Source of the DNA: an uncultured Clostridia bacterium
GTDB lineage: Bacteria > Bacillota > Clostridia > Christensenellales > Borkfalkiaceae
Direction of reading: 5' to 3'
Assembly (NCBI GenBank): GCA_947624215.1
Contig: CANQJJ010000004.1
Span: 1-64,000 of the forward strand
Length of the DNA: 64,000 bases
Position 1 is the stretch's first letter, and each line of letters opens with the position of its first letter. The notes beneath the pieces are model-generated. The model worked only from the letters and a program-made list of their open reading frames with translations. It did not search any database and had not been told where the DNA came from. Shown one piece after another: positions 43,588 through 52,491 of the stretch. Position numbers and translations under genes: made by a program.

Positions 43588-44699
43588 CTTCCCTCCCCCT
43601 TCAAAAGTTCTTCCGCGCCCTGCGCACAGGTGACGATGTCCTTGACCCCCACCCGCCCGCGGATCTCAAGATAGGGCGCGTCGCAGCCGCACGGGCAGGG
43701 TCCCTTGTGCAGAACGCCGATGTCGTCGGTGAGCACGCTGAGAAGAGGCATGCTCGCAATGGCGGGCGTGAGCAGGTTTACGAGCCCGGCCTGTTCGTAG
43801 CCCACGGGCTCGAGCGTATCCACGTCGCGGATGATGACCCGCGCATAGACGGGAACATGGAACCTGTGCGCGCGGCAGTCGGTATAGAGAATGGGATGCT
43901 CGACGGCGCCGAAAAACTCGACGATGTGGCTCTCGTCCACCCCGAGCACCTCGTAGGCGAGCCTGTAAAAGTCCTCCTTCTCCACGCGCTCGGCATAGAA
44001 CTGCTTCCACCCGCCGCCGAGGCAGATCATCGACCCCTTCGGCAGTTTCACCGAGACGCCCTCCTCCTTCATCTGCCTGAGAAGAAAGTAGGTATAGGCG
44101 GGGAAGCCCATGGTGCGCACGGGCAGTCTCCCCTTTGCATACTTGATAAGCCGCTCTTTGAGGCCGTCCATGTCCACGCGGATGCCGCTCTCCGAGGTTT
44201 GGAGGGCATACACGCGCGAGACGGCGGGCGCCAGCAGAGTGAAGGCAAAGGCCGACTTGGCCGCACCCAAGCTGTTTTTCCGCGGGCGGTAGCCGAAGAT
44301 GACGTAGCGCGTGGGCTTTGCCGACCAAAGACGGTGATATTTACAGATCCCGAGCACCATTTTGAGCTCGCGCCACAGCGTTTTGAGGTCGAATCCGACG
44401 TGCGACTTCTTCCCCCCCGTGCCGCTCGAGGTCACCTTGGCGATGAGCTTTTTTTCGGGCAGGGTGAAGAGCGTGTGCCGCTTGAAATACAGCGTGGGCA
44501 GAACGGGCAGGCGCGCGAGATCCTCCTCCGTCTTCAAGTCATCGGGAGAAAACCCCGCCCCGTCGAGGATGCCCTTATACGCTTCGCTTCTCGCATAGTG
44601 GAAGGCGCAATTCTCCCGCATGGCGCGGAGAAAGAGCTCCTCCGTCGAGGCAACGTCGTAGGGCTTTTTTTGTGAAAACAACTTACCTGTTGCGGACAT
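43584..44699 (-). CDS. LuxE-family acyl-protein synthetase
   Basis: A 371-residue adenylating enzyme of the LuxE group. It contains the phosphate-binding VTSSGTGGKKSHVGFD near residue 95, the VEFFGAVEHPILYTDCRAHRFH region near 260 and a C-terminal GRVGVKDIV hinge. A Cys-rich CPCGCDAPYLEIRGR segment near residue 335 is typical of phenylacetate-CoA ligase-like relatives. It activates a fatty acid and passes it to the LuxC partner. GGAGGTACC lies just before the ATG: the dispersed GGTACCATGTCCGC motif itself forms part of the ribosome-binding site, the start codon and codons two and three. Confidence 0.85.
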   Translation of the reverse strand: MSATGKLFSQKKPYDVASTEELFLRAMRENCAFHYARSEAYKGILDGAGFSPDDLKTEEDLARLPVLPTLYFKRHTLFTLPEKKLIAKVTSSGTGGKKSHVGFDLKTLWRELKMVLGICKYHRLWSAKPTRYVIFGYRPRKNSLGAAKSAFAFTLLAPAVSRVYALQTSESGIRVDMDGLKERLIKYAKGRLPVRTMGFPAYTYFLLRQMKEEGVSVKLPKGSMICLGGGWKQFYAERVEKEDFYRLAYEVLGVDESHIVEFFGAVEHPILYTDCRAHRFHVPVYARVIIRDVDTLEPVGYEQAGLVNLLTPAIASMPLLSVLTDDIGVLHKGPCPCGCDAPYLEIRGRVGVKDIVTCAQGAEELLKGEGR

Positions 44700-44724
44700 G
44701 GTACCTCCGTTTTTCGTCTAAGGT

Positions 44725-44755
44725 GACGCGCCCGACCAAAACCGGCGGGCGCGTC
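44725..44755. other. Strong GC hairpin between the aminopeptidase and luxE genes
   Basis: GACGCGCCCG pairs with CGGGCGCGTC around an 11-base loop. There is no T run, so it may only weaken read-through into luxE or stabilise the upstream mRNA. Confidence 0.5.
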
Positions 44756-44770
44756 AGAAGAAGAATTTTC

Positions 44771-46168
44771 TTATTTCATGAAGGCGAGGAATGCCTTGTA
44801 GTTGCTATACAGGTCGGCCTTGGAGATGACCTCCCACGGCGCGTGCATGGAGATGACGGGCACGCCGAGGTCCACCGTGTCGATGTTGAGCTGGGCGACG
44901 AACTTCGCGACCGTCCCGCCGCCGCCGACGTCCACCTTGCCGAGTTCGGAGGTCTGCCAGACGACGCCATTTTCCGCGAACATCTTCCGCACCTCGCCCA
45001 CGAATTCGGCGTTGGCGTCGTTGGAGCCGCTCTTGCCGCGCGCACCCGTGAATTTGCACATCGCCGTCCCGCACGAGAGCATGGCCGCGTTCATCTTCTC
45101 ATAGACGCCCGCGAAGTTGGGGTCGTAGGCCGCGGTGACGTCCGAGGAGAGGCACTTGGAGTTGGCGCGCGCCCTGCGGTGGTTGCAGCGGAGGGTGATG
45201 GCGATCTCGTCCATGAGGTCTTCATACACCTTGCATTGGATGCCCGTCGTCCCCTCGCTGCCGATCTCCTCCTTGTCCACGAGCATGGCGAGCACGGTGT
45301 GTTCAGTCTCGTTGTCGAGGACGGCCGTAAGGGCGGGGTAGGCGCACACGCGGTCGTCGTGGCCGTAGGCGCCGATGAGGGCACGGTCGAAGCCGACGTC
45401 GCGGGCCCCGAAGGCGGGAACGGCGGAGAGCTCTGCGGAGAGGAAGTCCTCCTCACAGATGCCGTATTTCTCGTGCAGGATGGAGAGCACGGAGAGCTTG
45501 ATCTTCTCGGAGACCTCCTTGTCGGGATAGGGCAGGCCGCCGACGAGCACGTTGAGCTGTTCGCCCTCGATGATGCCGCTCGCCTTGCCGTTCATCTGCT
45601 CGCCGCCGAGGTGCGGGAGAAGGTCGTTGATGTAGAAGACGGGGTCGCCCGCTTCCTCCCCCACTTTGAGCTCCACTTTGGTGCCGTCTTTGAGGATGAC
45701 GACGCCGTGCAGGGCGAGGGGGATGGCCGTCCATTGATACTTCTTGATGCCGCCGTAGTAGTGCGTCTTCAAAAATGCCATGCCGCTGTCCTCATAGAGA
45801 GGGTTCTGCTTGATGTCGATGCGGGGCGCGTCGATGTGGGAGGCGATGATGCGGAAGCCGTCCTTCTCCAAATTCTTGGTGCCGATGCGGAAGACGACGA
45901 CGGACTTACCGCGGTTGACGAAGTATTTCCTGTCCCCGGGGTGGAGCGGATCGCCGAATTTGTACTCGGTGAATCCCTTTTTCTTTGCAAGGGACACGGC
46001 ATAATCGCACGCCTCGCGCTCTGTCTTGGCGGCGTCGAGGAAGGCCTTGTAGCCGTCGGCATAGATGAACATGGCGTCGCGCTCATCCTTGGTGGCCGTT
46101 TCGAAGTAGTTGGTTTTCTTGTAGGCGAGCTCCTTCAAGAGCTCCTGACCTGCGCTGTTTTCAGACAT
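44771..46168 (-). CDS. M18-family aminopeptidase
   Basis: A 465-residue cytosolic metallopeptidase. Metal and catalytic motifs of the M18 family are visible: ASHIDAPRIDIKQNP near residue 95, GGEQMNGKASGI, the catalytic pair region LVDKEEIGSEGTTG near 285, DVTAAYDPNF and the last metal His in VISMHAPWEVISKADLY near 440. It removes N-terminal residues from peptides, probably acidic or neutral ones. The ATG at 46168 follows GAGGAGAAAAAAG; the longer frame upstream lacks the family N terminus. Full length. Confidence 0.92.
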   Translation of the reverse strand: MSENSAGQELLKELAYKKTNYFETATKDERDAMFIYADGYKAFLDAAKTEREACDYAVSLAKKKGFTEYKFGDPLHPGDRKYFVNRGKSVVVFRIGTKNLEKDGFRIIASHIDAPRIDIKQNPLYEDSGMAFLKTHYYGGIKKYQWTAIPLALHGVVILKDGTKVELKVGEEAGDPVFYINDLLPHLGGEQMNGKASGIIEGEQLNVLVGGLPYPDKEVSEKIKLSVLSILHEKYGICEEDFLSAELSAVPAFGARDVGFDRALIGAYGHDDRVCAYPALTAVLDNETEHTVLAMLVDKEEIGSEGTTGIQCKVYEDLMDEIAITLRCNHRRARANSKCLSSDVTAAYDPNFAGVYEKMNAAMLSCGTAMCKFTGARGKSGSNDANAEFVGEVRKMFAENGVVWQTSELGKVDVGGGGTVAKFVAQLNIDTVDLGVPVISMHAPWEVISKADLYSNYKAFLAFMK

Positions 46169-46300
46169 ATCTTTTTTCTCCTCTTTGATAAGATTTTTTT
46201 TATTTTTGGTTACACCCGCGCGCCCGCGAAAAGCCGTGCCATTTCGTGCATCGGGGAACGGGGCCGCAGAACGGCCCATCCCCTCTCACGGCGGCCCTTC

Positions 46301-48262
46301 TCACTTGCGGAAGACGAGCACGCTGAAACTGCGGGGCGGGAGGACTGCCGTGCGCGCTGAGGCGGGGGCGATCTCTTGGGGGACGATCTTCCCGGGCTCG
46401 TCGATGGTGTTGTAGTCCGAAAGCTCCCCCTCGAGACGGATGATGCGGGTGAGCTGGCCGAAGTCGTGCGGGGCCTCCACTTCCGCTTCGAGCTCCTCCT
46501 CCGTCGCGTTGACGACCTTCACATAGGTATACCCCTCGCGCTCGCTCGCGGAGGCGTAGGTGCGGGGCATGTCCGTGACCGTCCTCAACGCAAAGTCTCC
46601 CGTGTAGAGCGCGTAGAGCTGTTGCACATAGTAATTTGCCGTGACGTAGGCGCGCTTGCCGTTGAACCAGATGAGGTCGGGGCTCCACTCGGTGTAGCCG
46701 AGACGGCCGAAGAGCGGCGCATACGACTTCATCACGACGACGTCGGAATTGCGCTCCATGCCCGTCATGAAGGCGGCCTCGGCGAGGGCACCCTCCCAGC
46801 AGTTGGCCTGCGGGGCGTTGAAGAGCGCACAGCCCGAGCCGGGCACATGGGCGGCATACTCCCCCGCATAGACGAGCGGCCCGCGCGGGTAACTGTCGTA
46901 GACGTTCACATGGTCGTAGAGCCACTGCGGCGAGACGTAGAAATGCTCGTCGGAGCAGTAGACAAAATTTGCGTTTTCCTGCAATTTCTCACGCGTCCAC
47001 TTCCACGCGTCATAGTAGCTGTCCGTCTCGAACGTCGGCCCCACCGTACCCACGATCCTGATGGCGGGATAGACCTCGTGGATGCGCTTTTCAAAGAGCT
47101 CGAAGCGCTTGTAAAACTCGTTGGGTGCGGGCTTGCCCGTGTCCTTTTGCACGGGTTCGGCCTCCCACTGCTCGTTTCCGACCCCCAAATACTCCAAATT
47201 GAAGGGAGCGGGGTGGCCGAGGTCGGCGCGGAGCTTGCCCCACATCGTCTCGGGCCCGCCGTTCGCAAACTCGATGAGGTCGAGCGCGTCCTGGATGTAG
47301 ACCTCGAGCGCGGGGTCGTCGAGCGGCACGAATTCGGTGGACATATATTGACATGCGATCCCCACGGAGACCACGGGGAGCGGCTTGGCGCCGAGGTATT
47401 CGCACAGGCGGAAGTATTCGAAATAGCCCACGCCGAGCGTCTGCCCGTAGTGGGAGAAATCCGTGCGGAAGTTGTTCTCGGGGCAGGTCGCGTGCACTGC
47501 CCAGCGGTTCCAATTGTGGCGGCGGCGCTCAACTTGCCCCACCGATTCCTTCCAGAGATACCTGTTTTCGAGGCTGTTCCCCTCGACGACGCATCCCCCG
47601 GGGAAGCGCAGAAAGCCCGGCTTCATCGCCTTCATGAGCTCGGCGAGGTCCCGCCTGAAAATGCCGAGAACGGCGTCCGACGGCATGAGCGAGAAGCAAT
47701 CGAGGTGTACCATGCCCGCGGTGAGCAGTTCAAAAACAAAATCTGCGGCGTCCGCGTCCGCCTTGCATTTCAAGGTCGCGCAGTATCGGTGCCACTTGCC
47801 GTCGCCGATGGCCTTGAACTTCTTGCCGAGAAGAAGCGTCCCCTCCTTGAAGAGCCCTGCAAGCACCTTGCCGCGGTAGTCGTAGGAACGCATCCAGAAG
47901 GAGAGCTTGTATTCGACGCCCTCTTTGAGAAACACGCCGTCGTAGGCCTTGTTCTTCATGCCCTCGCCCGCCTTGGCCGTGAGGCGCATGTAGTGCGGGT
48001 TCTCGGCAAAGAGCGCCCTGTCCGTCTTGATCTTCATCTGGGTGGAAGCGCCCGCGGGATAGGCCTCCCACGCGTAGCCGCCGTCCTGCTCGACGATGTA
48101 CCGGTCCCATTCGCCGTGCACGTCCTTGGCCTCGAAGTTGCGGTTTTCGAGGAGTTCGGCATACAGTCCGCCGTCGAGGTCATAGTTGAGGTCCTCGAAG
48201 AAGAGGCCGACGCCGCCCGCCTTGACGGGCACCCTGTCTTGTCTTGTAAACGTGATCTTCAT
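46301..48262 (-). CDS. GH51 alpha-L-arabinofuranosidase, intracellular
   Basis: A 653-residue glycoside hydrolase of family 51. The N terminus VGLFFEDLNYDLDGGLYAEL is the family signature. The acid/base Glu lies in YLGVGNEQWEAE near residue 360 and the nucleophile Glu in LVYAGEYAAHVPG near residue 460. An all-beta C-terminal domain ends LPPRSFSVLVF. There is no signal peptide, so it acts in the cytoplasm on imported arabino-oligosaccharides, complementing the extracellular GH43 lipoprotein. AAGGAGATCGCT precedes the ATG. Confidence 0.9.
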   Translation of the reverse strand: MKITFTRQDRVPVKAGGVGLFFEDLNYDLDGGLYAELLENRNFEAKDVHGEWDRYIVEQDGGYAWEAYPAGASTQMKIKTDRALFAENPHYMRLTAKAGEGMKNKAYDGVFLKEGVEYKLSFWMRSYDYRGKVLAGLFKEGTLLLGKKFKAIGDGKWHRYCATLKCKADADAADFVFELLTAGMVHLDCFSLMPSDAVLGIFRRDLAELMKAMKPGFLRFPGGCVVEGNSLENRYLWKESVGQVERRRHNWNRWAVHATCPENNFRTDFSHYGQTLGVGYFEYFRLCEYLGAKPLPVVSVGIACQYMSTEFVPLDDPALEVYIQDALDLIEFANGGPETMWGKLRADLGHPAPFNLEYLGVGNEQWEAEPVQKDTGKPAPNEFYKRFELFEKRIHEVYPAIRIVGTVGPTFETDSYYDAWKWTREKLQENANFVYCSDEHFYVSPQWLYDHVNVYDSYPRGPLVYAGEYAAHVPGSGCALFNAPQANCWEGALAEAAFMTGMERNSDVVVMKSYAPLFGRLGYTEWSPDLIWFNGKRAYVTANYYVQQLYALYTGDFALRTVTDMPRTYASASEREGYTYVKVVNATEEELEAEVEAPHDFGQLTRIIRLEGELSDYNTIDEPGKIVPQEIAPASARTAVLPPRSFSVLVFRK

Positions 48263-48329
48263 AGCGATCTCCTTGCGGCATGGCCGCCTTTCTGATGGCG
48301 CAAATGCTGCGCTGTTGTATTTTTTTCGC

Positions 48330-50018
48330 TCATTCGACGGAGTGGGCGATGTAGGTGATATGGTCGGCCGCGCGCTCCAAATTCCCGACGAGGTTGATGA
48401 ACACGCCCGAGTTCTGCGGCTGGCACTTGCCCTCGTTGAGGCGCTTGATGTGCCTGTCGATGCAGGTGCGGCGGTCCCTGTCTATCTCGTCTTCGAGCGC
48501 GTCCACGGCGCCGAGGCTCGTCTTGTCCTTGTAGAGGAAGGTGGCAAGGGAGAGCACATAGAGCCTCTTGATCTTCTCATACATCCCGCTTATCATCGAA
48601 AGGAATTCCTCCGAGAAGACGAGCTCGTCGCTGACGTAGTGGTAGGTATATTTGGTGACGTTGTCGGCAAGCTCGCCGATACGCATGATGTCGTTGAGAA
48701 CGTAGTGCAGCGTGGACACGGTACGCTCGTCTTCGGTCACGAGGGAGGCCGTGGAGATCTTCACGAGGTAGGATACGGCCAGCCTGTTCGCCTCTGCGAG
48801 CCGCGCGTTGTGCAGGGAGACGTGCTCCGCCGCCCCCGTGTCCTTTTTCAAAAAGGCGCCGAAGGAGGTATCGAGGGTGTCCATGGCGTAGGAGAACATC
48901 TTGCCCGTCTCGTGATACAAAAACCCGAGCGCGACGGACGGGCTGCGCATGAGGCGTTCGTCGAGGGGATCGAAGATGCTCTCTTCGCTCTCCCCCGCTT
49001 CGGTCTTTTTCTCGCGCACGATGTGCTCGGCGAGCCACACAAAGCCCTTCACGAAGGGCAAAAACAGGAGGGCGTTGATGACGTTGAACAGTGTGTGGAA
49101 GGTGGCGATCTGCAGGGTGGGCCCGAGTCCCTCCTTGCCGAACACGGTGATGTCCGAGGGGAAGATGCCCGCGAGCACGGTATCGGCAAAGCCCGGCCAG
49201 CAGACGAGCACGGCCATAAAGATGACTGCCCCGAAGAAGTTGAAGAGGAAGTGGATGACGGCCGCGCGCTTGGCGTTGGGATTGGCCCCGAGCGAGGAGA
49301 GAAGCGCCGTGACGCAGGTGCCGATGTTGGAGCCGATGATGATGTAGAGGGGGGAATTCCCGCCCCCGCCGATGACCATGCCGAGGGCGGCCATCGTGAT
49401 GATGATGGCATTCACCGCCGTGGAGCTCTGCACGAGCGCCGTGATGGCGATGCCGAGAAGCAGCAGGAGGAAGGGGTCCGTGACGGAGGAGAGCAGGCCC
49501 GAGACGGTGTTGAAGGCGTCGGAGCCCCGCTCGAAGGTGAGCGCGCTTGACATGAATTTGAGCCCGACGAAGATGAGCCCGAATGCCGCGACGACGTTGC
49601 CCACCGACTTCATCCGCTCGCTCTTGGAGAACATCGTGATGAACACGCCCGCCGCCGCGAGGGCGAGAAAGAGCGCCGTGATATCCGACCCCGCGAGCGC
49701 GATGACCCACGCATTGAGGGTGGTGCCGATGTTGGCCCCCATGATGACGGCTGTCGCCTGAAAGAGCGTCATGATGCCCGCATTGACGAGGCCGACGACC
49801 ATGACCGTCGTGAACGCCGAGCTCTGGCCCAAGATGGTCATCGCGGTGCCGATGCCCACGCCCGCGAACCTGCTCTTCGCCGTTCTGCCGAGCAGGCGTT
49901 GCAGTTTGCCGTGGGCGAGACGCGTCATGTTGTCCGAGAGCATCTTCATGCCGATGAGGAAGGTCCCCATGCCGCCGAAGATCTGCATCACGATCTTAAC
50001 GATATCCCATGCGTCCAT
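48330..50018 (-). CDS. Na+/phosphate cotransporter family protein with C-terminal PhoU-like domain
   Basis: A 562-residue protein. Residues 1-330 hold about eight membrane segments with the inverted-repeat signatures of NptA/YjbB transporters, QSSAFTTVMVVGLVNAG and QSSTAVNAIIITMAALG, each followed by a GxNIGT loop. From about residue 345 the protein is soluble and helical, with two PhoU-like halves (SVALGFLYHETGKMFSYAMD, YVLNDIMRIGELADNVTKY). The predicted role is sodium-driven phosphate movement with a built-in regulator. The ATG at 50018 begins the first membrane segment. A promoter lies upstream. Confidence 0.9.
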   Translation of the reverse strand: MDAWDIVKIVMQIFGGMGTFLIGMKMLSDNMTRLAHGKLQRLLGRTAKSRFAGVGIGTAMTILGQSSAFTTVMVVGLVNAGIMTLFQATAVIMGANIGTTLNAWVIALAGSDITALFLALAAAGVFITMFSKSERMKSVGNVVAAFGLIFVGLKFMSSALTFERGSDAFNTVSGLLSSVTDPFLLLLLGIAITALVQSSTAVNAIIITMAALGMVIGGGGNSPLYIIIGSNIGTCVTALLSSLGANPNAKRAAVIHFLFNFFGAVIFMAVLVCWPGFADTVLAGIFPSDITVFGKEGLGPTLQIATFHTLFNVINALLFLPFVKGFVWLAEHIVREKKTEAGESEESIFDPLDERLMRSPSVALGFLYHETGKMFSYAMDTLDTSFGAFLKKDTGAAEHVSLHNARLAEANRLAVSYLVKISTASLVTEDERTVSTLHYVLNDIMRIGELADNVTKYTYHYVSDELVFSEEFLSMISGMYEKIKRLYVLSLATFLYKDKTSLGAVDALEDEIDRDRRTCIDRHIKRLNEGKCQPQNSGVFINLVGNLERAADHITYIAHSVE

Positions 50019-50046
50019 ACTTTTTCCCGTTCCCCTTCTTGGCCCC

Positions 50047-50076
50047 ATTATAACAGGGAAAGAGGGGCTTTGTCAC
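50047..50076 (-). promoter_or_regulatory. Promoter of the Na+/phosphate cotransporter gene
   Basis: On the minus strand GTGACA (50076-50071), 18 bases, TATAAT (50052-50047). Confidence 0.65.
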
Positions 50077-50105
50077 GCATTTTGCATGATTTTGTGCAAA
50101 TTTAT

Positions 50106-51299
50106 TTATCCGCGGGTCTTTCTCCTGCGGCGGAGGATGTCGCCCGCCCCGAGCGCGAGCGGACAGGAAAAGGAATAGACCCCCTGCACGAGCTTGGCGT
50201 CGAACGTCTTGACGCCGTCGGGGCCTACCATGTCCGCGACGCATACCTCACGCCCAAAGTTTTCACCGGGCGAGAGCACTTCGAGAACGTCCCCCTCGAA
50301 GAAACGGGTGCGCATCTCGACCTGCACGCGGCCGCCCTCACAGCCCAAGACGACGGCGATGAAGTCGCACGTCCCCTGCTTTTGCGAGCCGCCCTGCGAG
50401 GCCGCCCCGCTCGCCCCCGGATAGGCCGTATACTCCCTGTGCGTCAGCGTTTCGAGTTCATCCGCGAGAGCATTTGCGTCCCCCCCGTCCAAAATGCGGC
50501 GGTAGGCGTTGACGACGGTGGCGAGGTAATATTCGCTCTTCATGCGCCCCTCGATCTTGAAGGAGCACACCCCCGCCGCTTCGAGCCCGCGAAGGCCCGC
50601 CGCCATGTTGAGGTCCTTGCTGTTGAGAAGATAGGTCCCGCGCGCGTCCGTCTCCACGGGCAGCCAGCCGCTCCCCTCCTCCTTTGCGCGGATCTCATAG
50701 GCATACCTGCACGCCTGCACGCATGCCCCGCGGTTGGAACTGCGCCCGTCGAGAAAATCCGAGAGGTAGCACCTGCCGCTGTATGAAATGCACATCGCGC
50801 CGTGAACAAAGGCCTCGAGCTCCAATCCGGGCACGGCGTCATGGATCTCGGCGATCTCGGGCGGGGTCACCTCGCGGGCGAGGACGACGCGGCTTGCCCC
50901 GAGTTCATACCACATGGCCGCGGCCTCGGCGTTCATCGTGTTGGCCTGCGTGGAGATGTGCACGGGAAGGCCGGGCGCGACCCTCCGCGCGAGACGGAAT
51001 ACGCCCATGTCCGAGACGAGCACGCCGTCGGGCCCGAGCTCCCCGAGGAAACGAAGGTGCCTTTCAAGGGCGGGAAGATCGGCGTTCTTCGCAAAGATGT
51101 TTGCGGCGACATAGAGGCGCTTCCCGCGGGCATGGGTATAGGCAATTGCCTCTGCAAGCTCTTCATCGGTGAAATTGTCGGCAAAACTGCGCAGGGAAAA
51201 CGCGCGGCCGCCGAGGTAGACGGCGTCGGCCCCGAAGTAGAGCGCGAGCTTCAATTTCTTAAAATTGCCCGCGGGAGCGAGCAATTCGGGTTTGTTCAT
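50106..51299 (-). CDS. U32-family peptidase-like protein, probable tRNA uridine-5-oxyacetate pathway hydroxylase
   Basis: A 397-residue member of family U32, with the signature region ELEAFVHGAMCISYSGRCYLS near residue 163 followed by Cys residues in NRGACVQACRYAYEI that bind an Fe-S cluster in characterised members. The N-terminal PELLAPAGNFKKLKLALYFGADAVYLGG is the usual barrel start. It lies nine bases downstream of a TrmR-like methyltransferase gene, the same order as yrrM-yrrN in Bacillus, where the U32 proteins (TrhP) hydroxylate wobble uridine of tRNA. That context favours tRNA modification over proteolysis. No second U32 gene follows. Confidence 0.85.
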   Translation of the reverse strand: MNKPELLAPAGNFKKLKLALYFGADAVYLGGRAFSLRSFADNFTDEELAEAIAYTHARGKRLYVAANIFAKNADLPALERHLRFLGELGPDGVLVSDMGVFRLARRVAPGLPVHISTQANTMNAEAAAMWYELGASRVVLAREVTPPEIAEIHDAVPGLELEAFVHGAMCISYSGRCYLSDFLDGRSSNRGACVQACRYAYEIRAKEEGSGWLPVETDARGTYLLNSKDLNMAAGLRGLEAAGVCSFKIEGRMKSEYYLATVVNAYRRILDGGDANALADELETLTHREYTAYPGASGAASQGGSQKQGTCDFIAVVLGCEGGRVQVEMRTRFFEGDVLEVLSPGENFGREVCVADMVGPDGVKTFDAKLVQGVYSFSCPLALGAGDILRRRRKTRG

Positions 51300-51307
51300 T
51301 TCAGGCC

Positions 51308-51853
51308 TCATCTGAGTTTTGTACTGACGGCGAGCCCCTCGCCGTATTCGAAATATTCCGTGGTAAAGTCGGGGTCGGCCTCGAGCATGCGAAGGTACTC
51401 GCGGATGTGTTCGACGAGCATCCTCCGCTTCTTGGGCGGCTCCCCGCGCACCCAGCCGTAGAGCAAAACGTCGTCGGAGAAGAGCATCCCGCCCCTCTCC
51501 AAAAGGCGCTTGCAGTCGGCGAAGTATTTCCTGTATTGTGCCTTGGGCCCGTCGAGAAAGATGAGCCCGAATTTGCCGCCGAGCATGGGCAAGATCTCCC
51601 CCGCGTCGCCCTCGTGGAGCGTCCACGTTCCATTGGTTTTTGAGAGCCTCTCACGGGCATGGGTGGCACGGACGGGGTCTAATTCAATGGCGACGACCTC
51701 CGCACCCGTCTCCTTTAAGATGGCTGCGGCCGTCTCCCCCTCTCCCGCGCCGATCTCGAGATAGCGGGAGATCCCGAGCGTTTTTGCGGCGGAGATGAGC
51801 ATTGCGCGGGTCTCCATGCAGCAGGAGGGGTCCCGCAACACTCCCCCGTCCAT
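51308..51853 (-). CDS. trmR: TrmR-like O-methyltransferase
   Basis: A 181-residue class I methyltransferase with the AdoMet site YLEIGAGEGETAAAIL near residue 31, the acidic VVAIELDPVRATHARERL second strand and metal-site residues in LIFLDGPKAQYRKYF and LFSDDVLLYG. It matches the YrrM group, which methylates 5-hydroxyuridine at tRNA position 34. The start is the ATG at 51853, overlapping the stop of the upstream gene (TGATG); GGAG lies 10 bases before. The next gene downstream is the U32 protein expected in the same pathway. Confidence 0.78.
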   Translation of the reverse strand: MDGGVLRDPSCCMETRAMLISAAKTLGISRYLEIGAGEGETAAAILKETGAEVVAIELDPVRATHARERLSKTNGTWTLHEGDAGEILPMLGGKFGLIFLDGPKAQYRKYFADCKRLLERGGMLFSDDVLLYGWVRGEPPKKRRMLVEHIREYLRMLEADPDFTTEYFEYGEGLAVSTKLR

Positions 51854-52473
51854 CAGCAATATCTCCGCACGATGCGGTGCAGAATGGGGTAATCCGCATT
51901 CTTGACGCTCTCGGGAAGTGGCCCGCCGTGGCCGTCGATGTGGGCGAAGATGGCCGCGAGAACGGCGAGCTGTCCGCGGTAGATCTCGGCGTGTTCGCAG
52001 GCCGTACGGAAGGCGTCATACTCCGCCCGCGCCGCATGCACGTCCTCCCAATCGAGGTTGAACAGCGTGAACCAATAGGAGGTCCTGTACCGCCAACCGT
52101 CCCCGCCGAGGCGGCGGAGGCTCTCGGCATGGCGCACGGCTGCGGGGATGTCGTCGAGGCAGAGCGCGAGCCGAAGATACAGCTGGTGCAGGATGATGCG
52201 CAGGAAGGGATAGAGGAAATGATTGCGCGCCGCCGCGTCTACAATGGCCTTTGCGCCCGCATAGTCGCGGACACGGTACCGCCCGATGAAGCGCTCGCGC
52301 AGGTTTTCGCGGTAGACATAGCCGATGAACGCCCACACGGTGACGAGCATGACGATCAACGAAATGCACCCCGGGGCGTATTGTTCAAAGACAAAACAGA
52401 CGATGCCCGCCGCCGCAAAAACCAAAACGCACAGCCCCAAGAGGACGCAGGCGAGCACACAGTTCTTCTTCAT
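51853..52473 (-). CDS. Membrane protein with helical repeat domain, unknown function
   Basis: A 206-residue protein. Two adjacent membrane segments (about residues 5-28 and 33-52) are followed by a cytoplasmic helical domain with a TPR-like rhythm (AKAIVDAAARNHFLYPFLRIILHQLYLRLALCLDDIPAAVRHAESL). AGGAAGACT precedes the ATG. It lies between the RNase J gene, 18 bases upstream, and trmR, with overlapping codons, so it belongs to that operon. No family is recognised. Confidence 0.75.
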   Translation of the reverse strand: MKKNCVLACVLLGLCVLVFAAAGIVCFVFEQYAPGCISLIVMLVTVWAFIGYVYRENLRERFIGRYRVRDYAGAKAIVDAAARNHFLYPFLRIILHQLYLRLALCLDDIPAAVRHAESLRRLGGDGWRYRTSYWFTLFNLDWEDVHAARAEYDAFRTACEHAEIYRGQLAVLAAIFAHIDGHGGPLPESVKNADYPILHRIVRRYC

Positions 52474-52491
52474 AGTCTTCCTCCTTACCGT

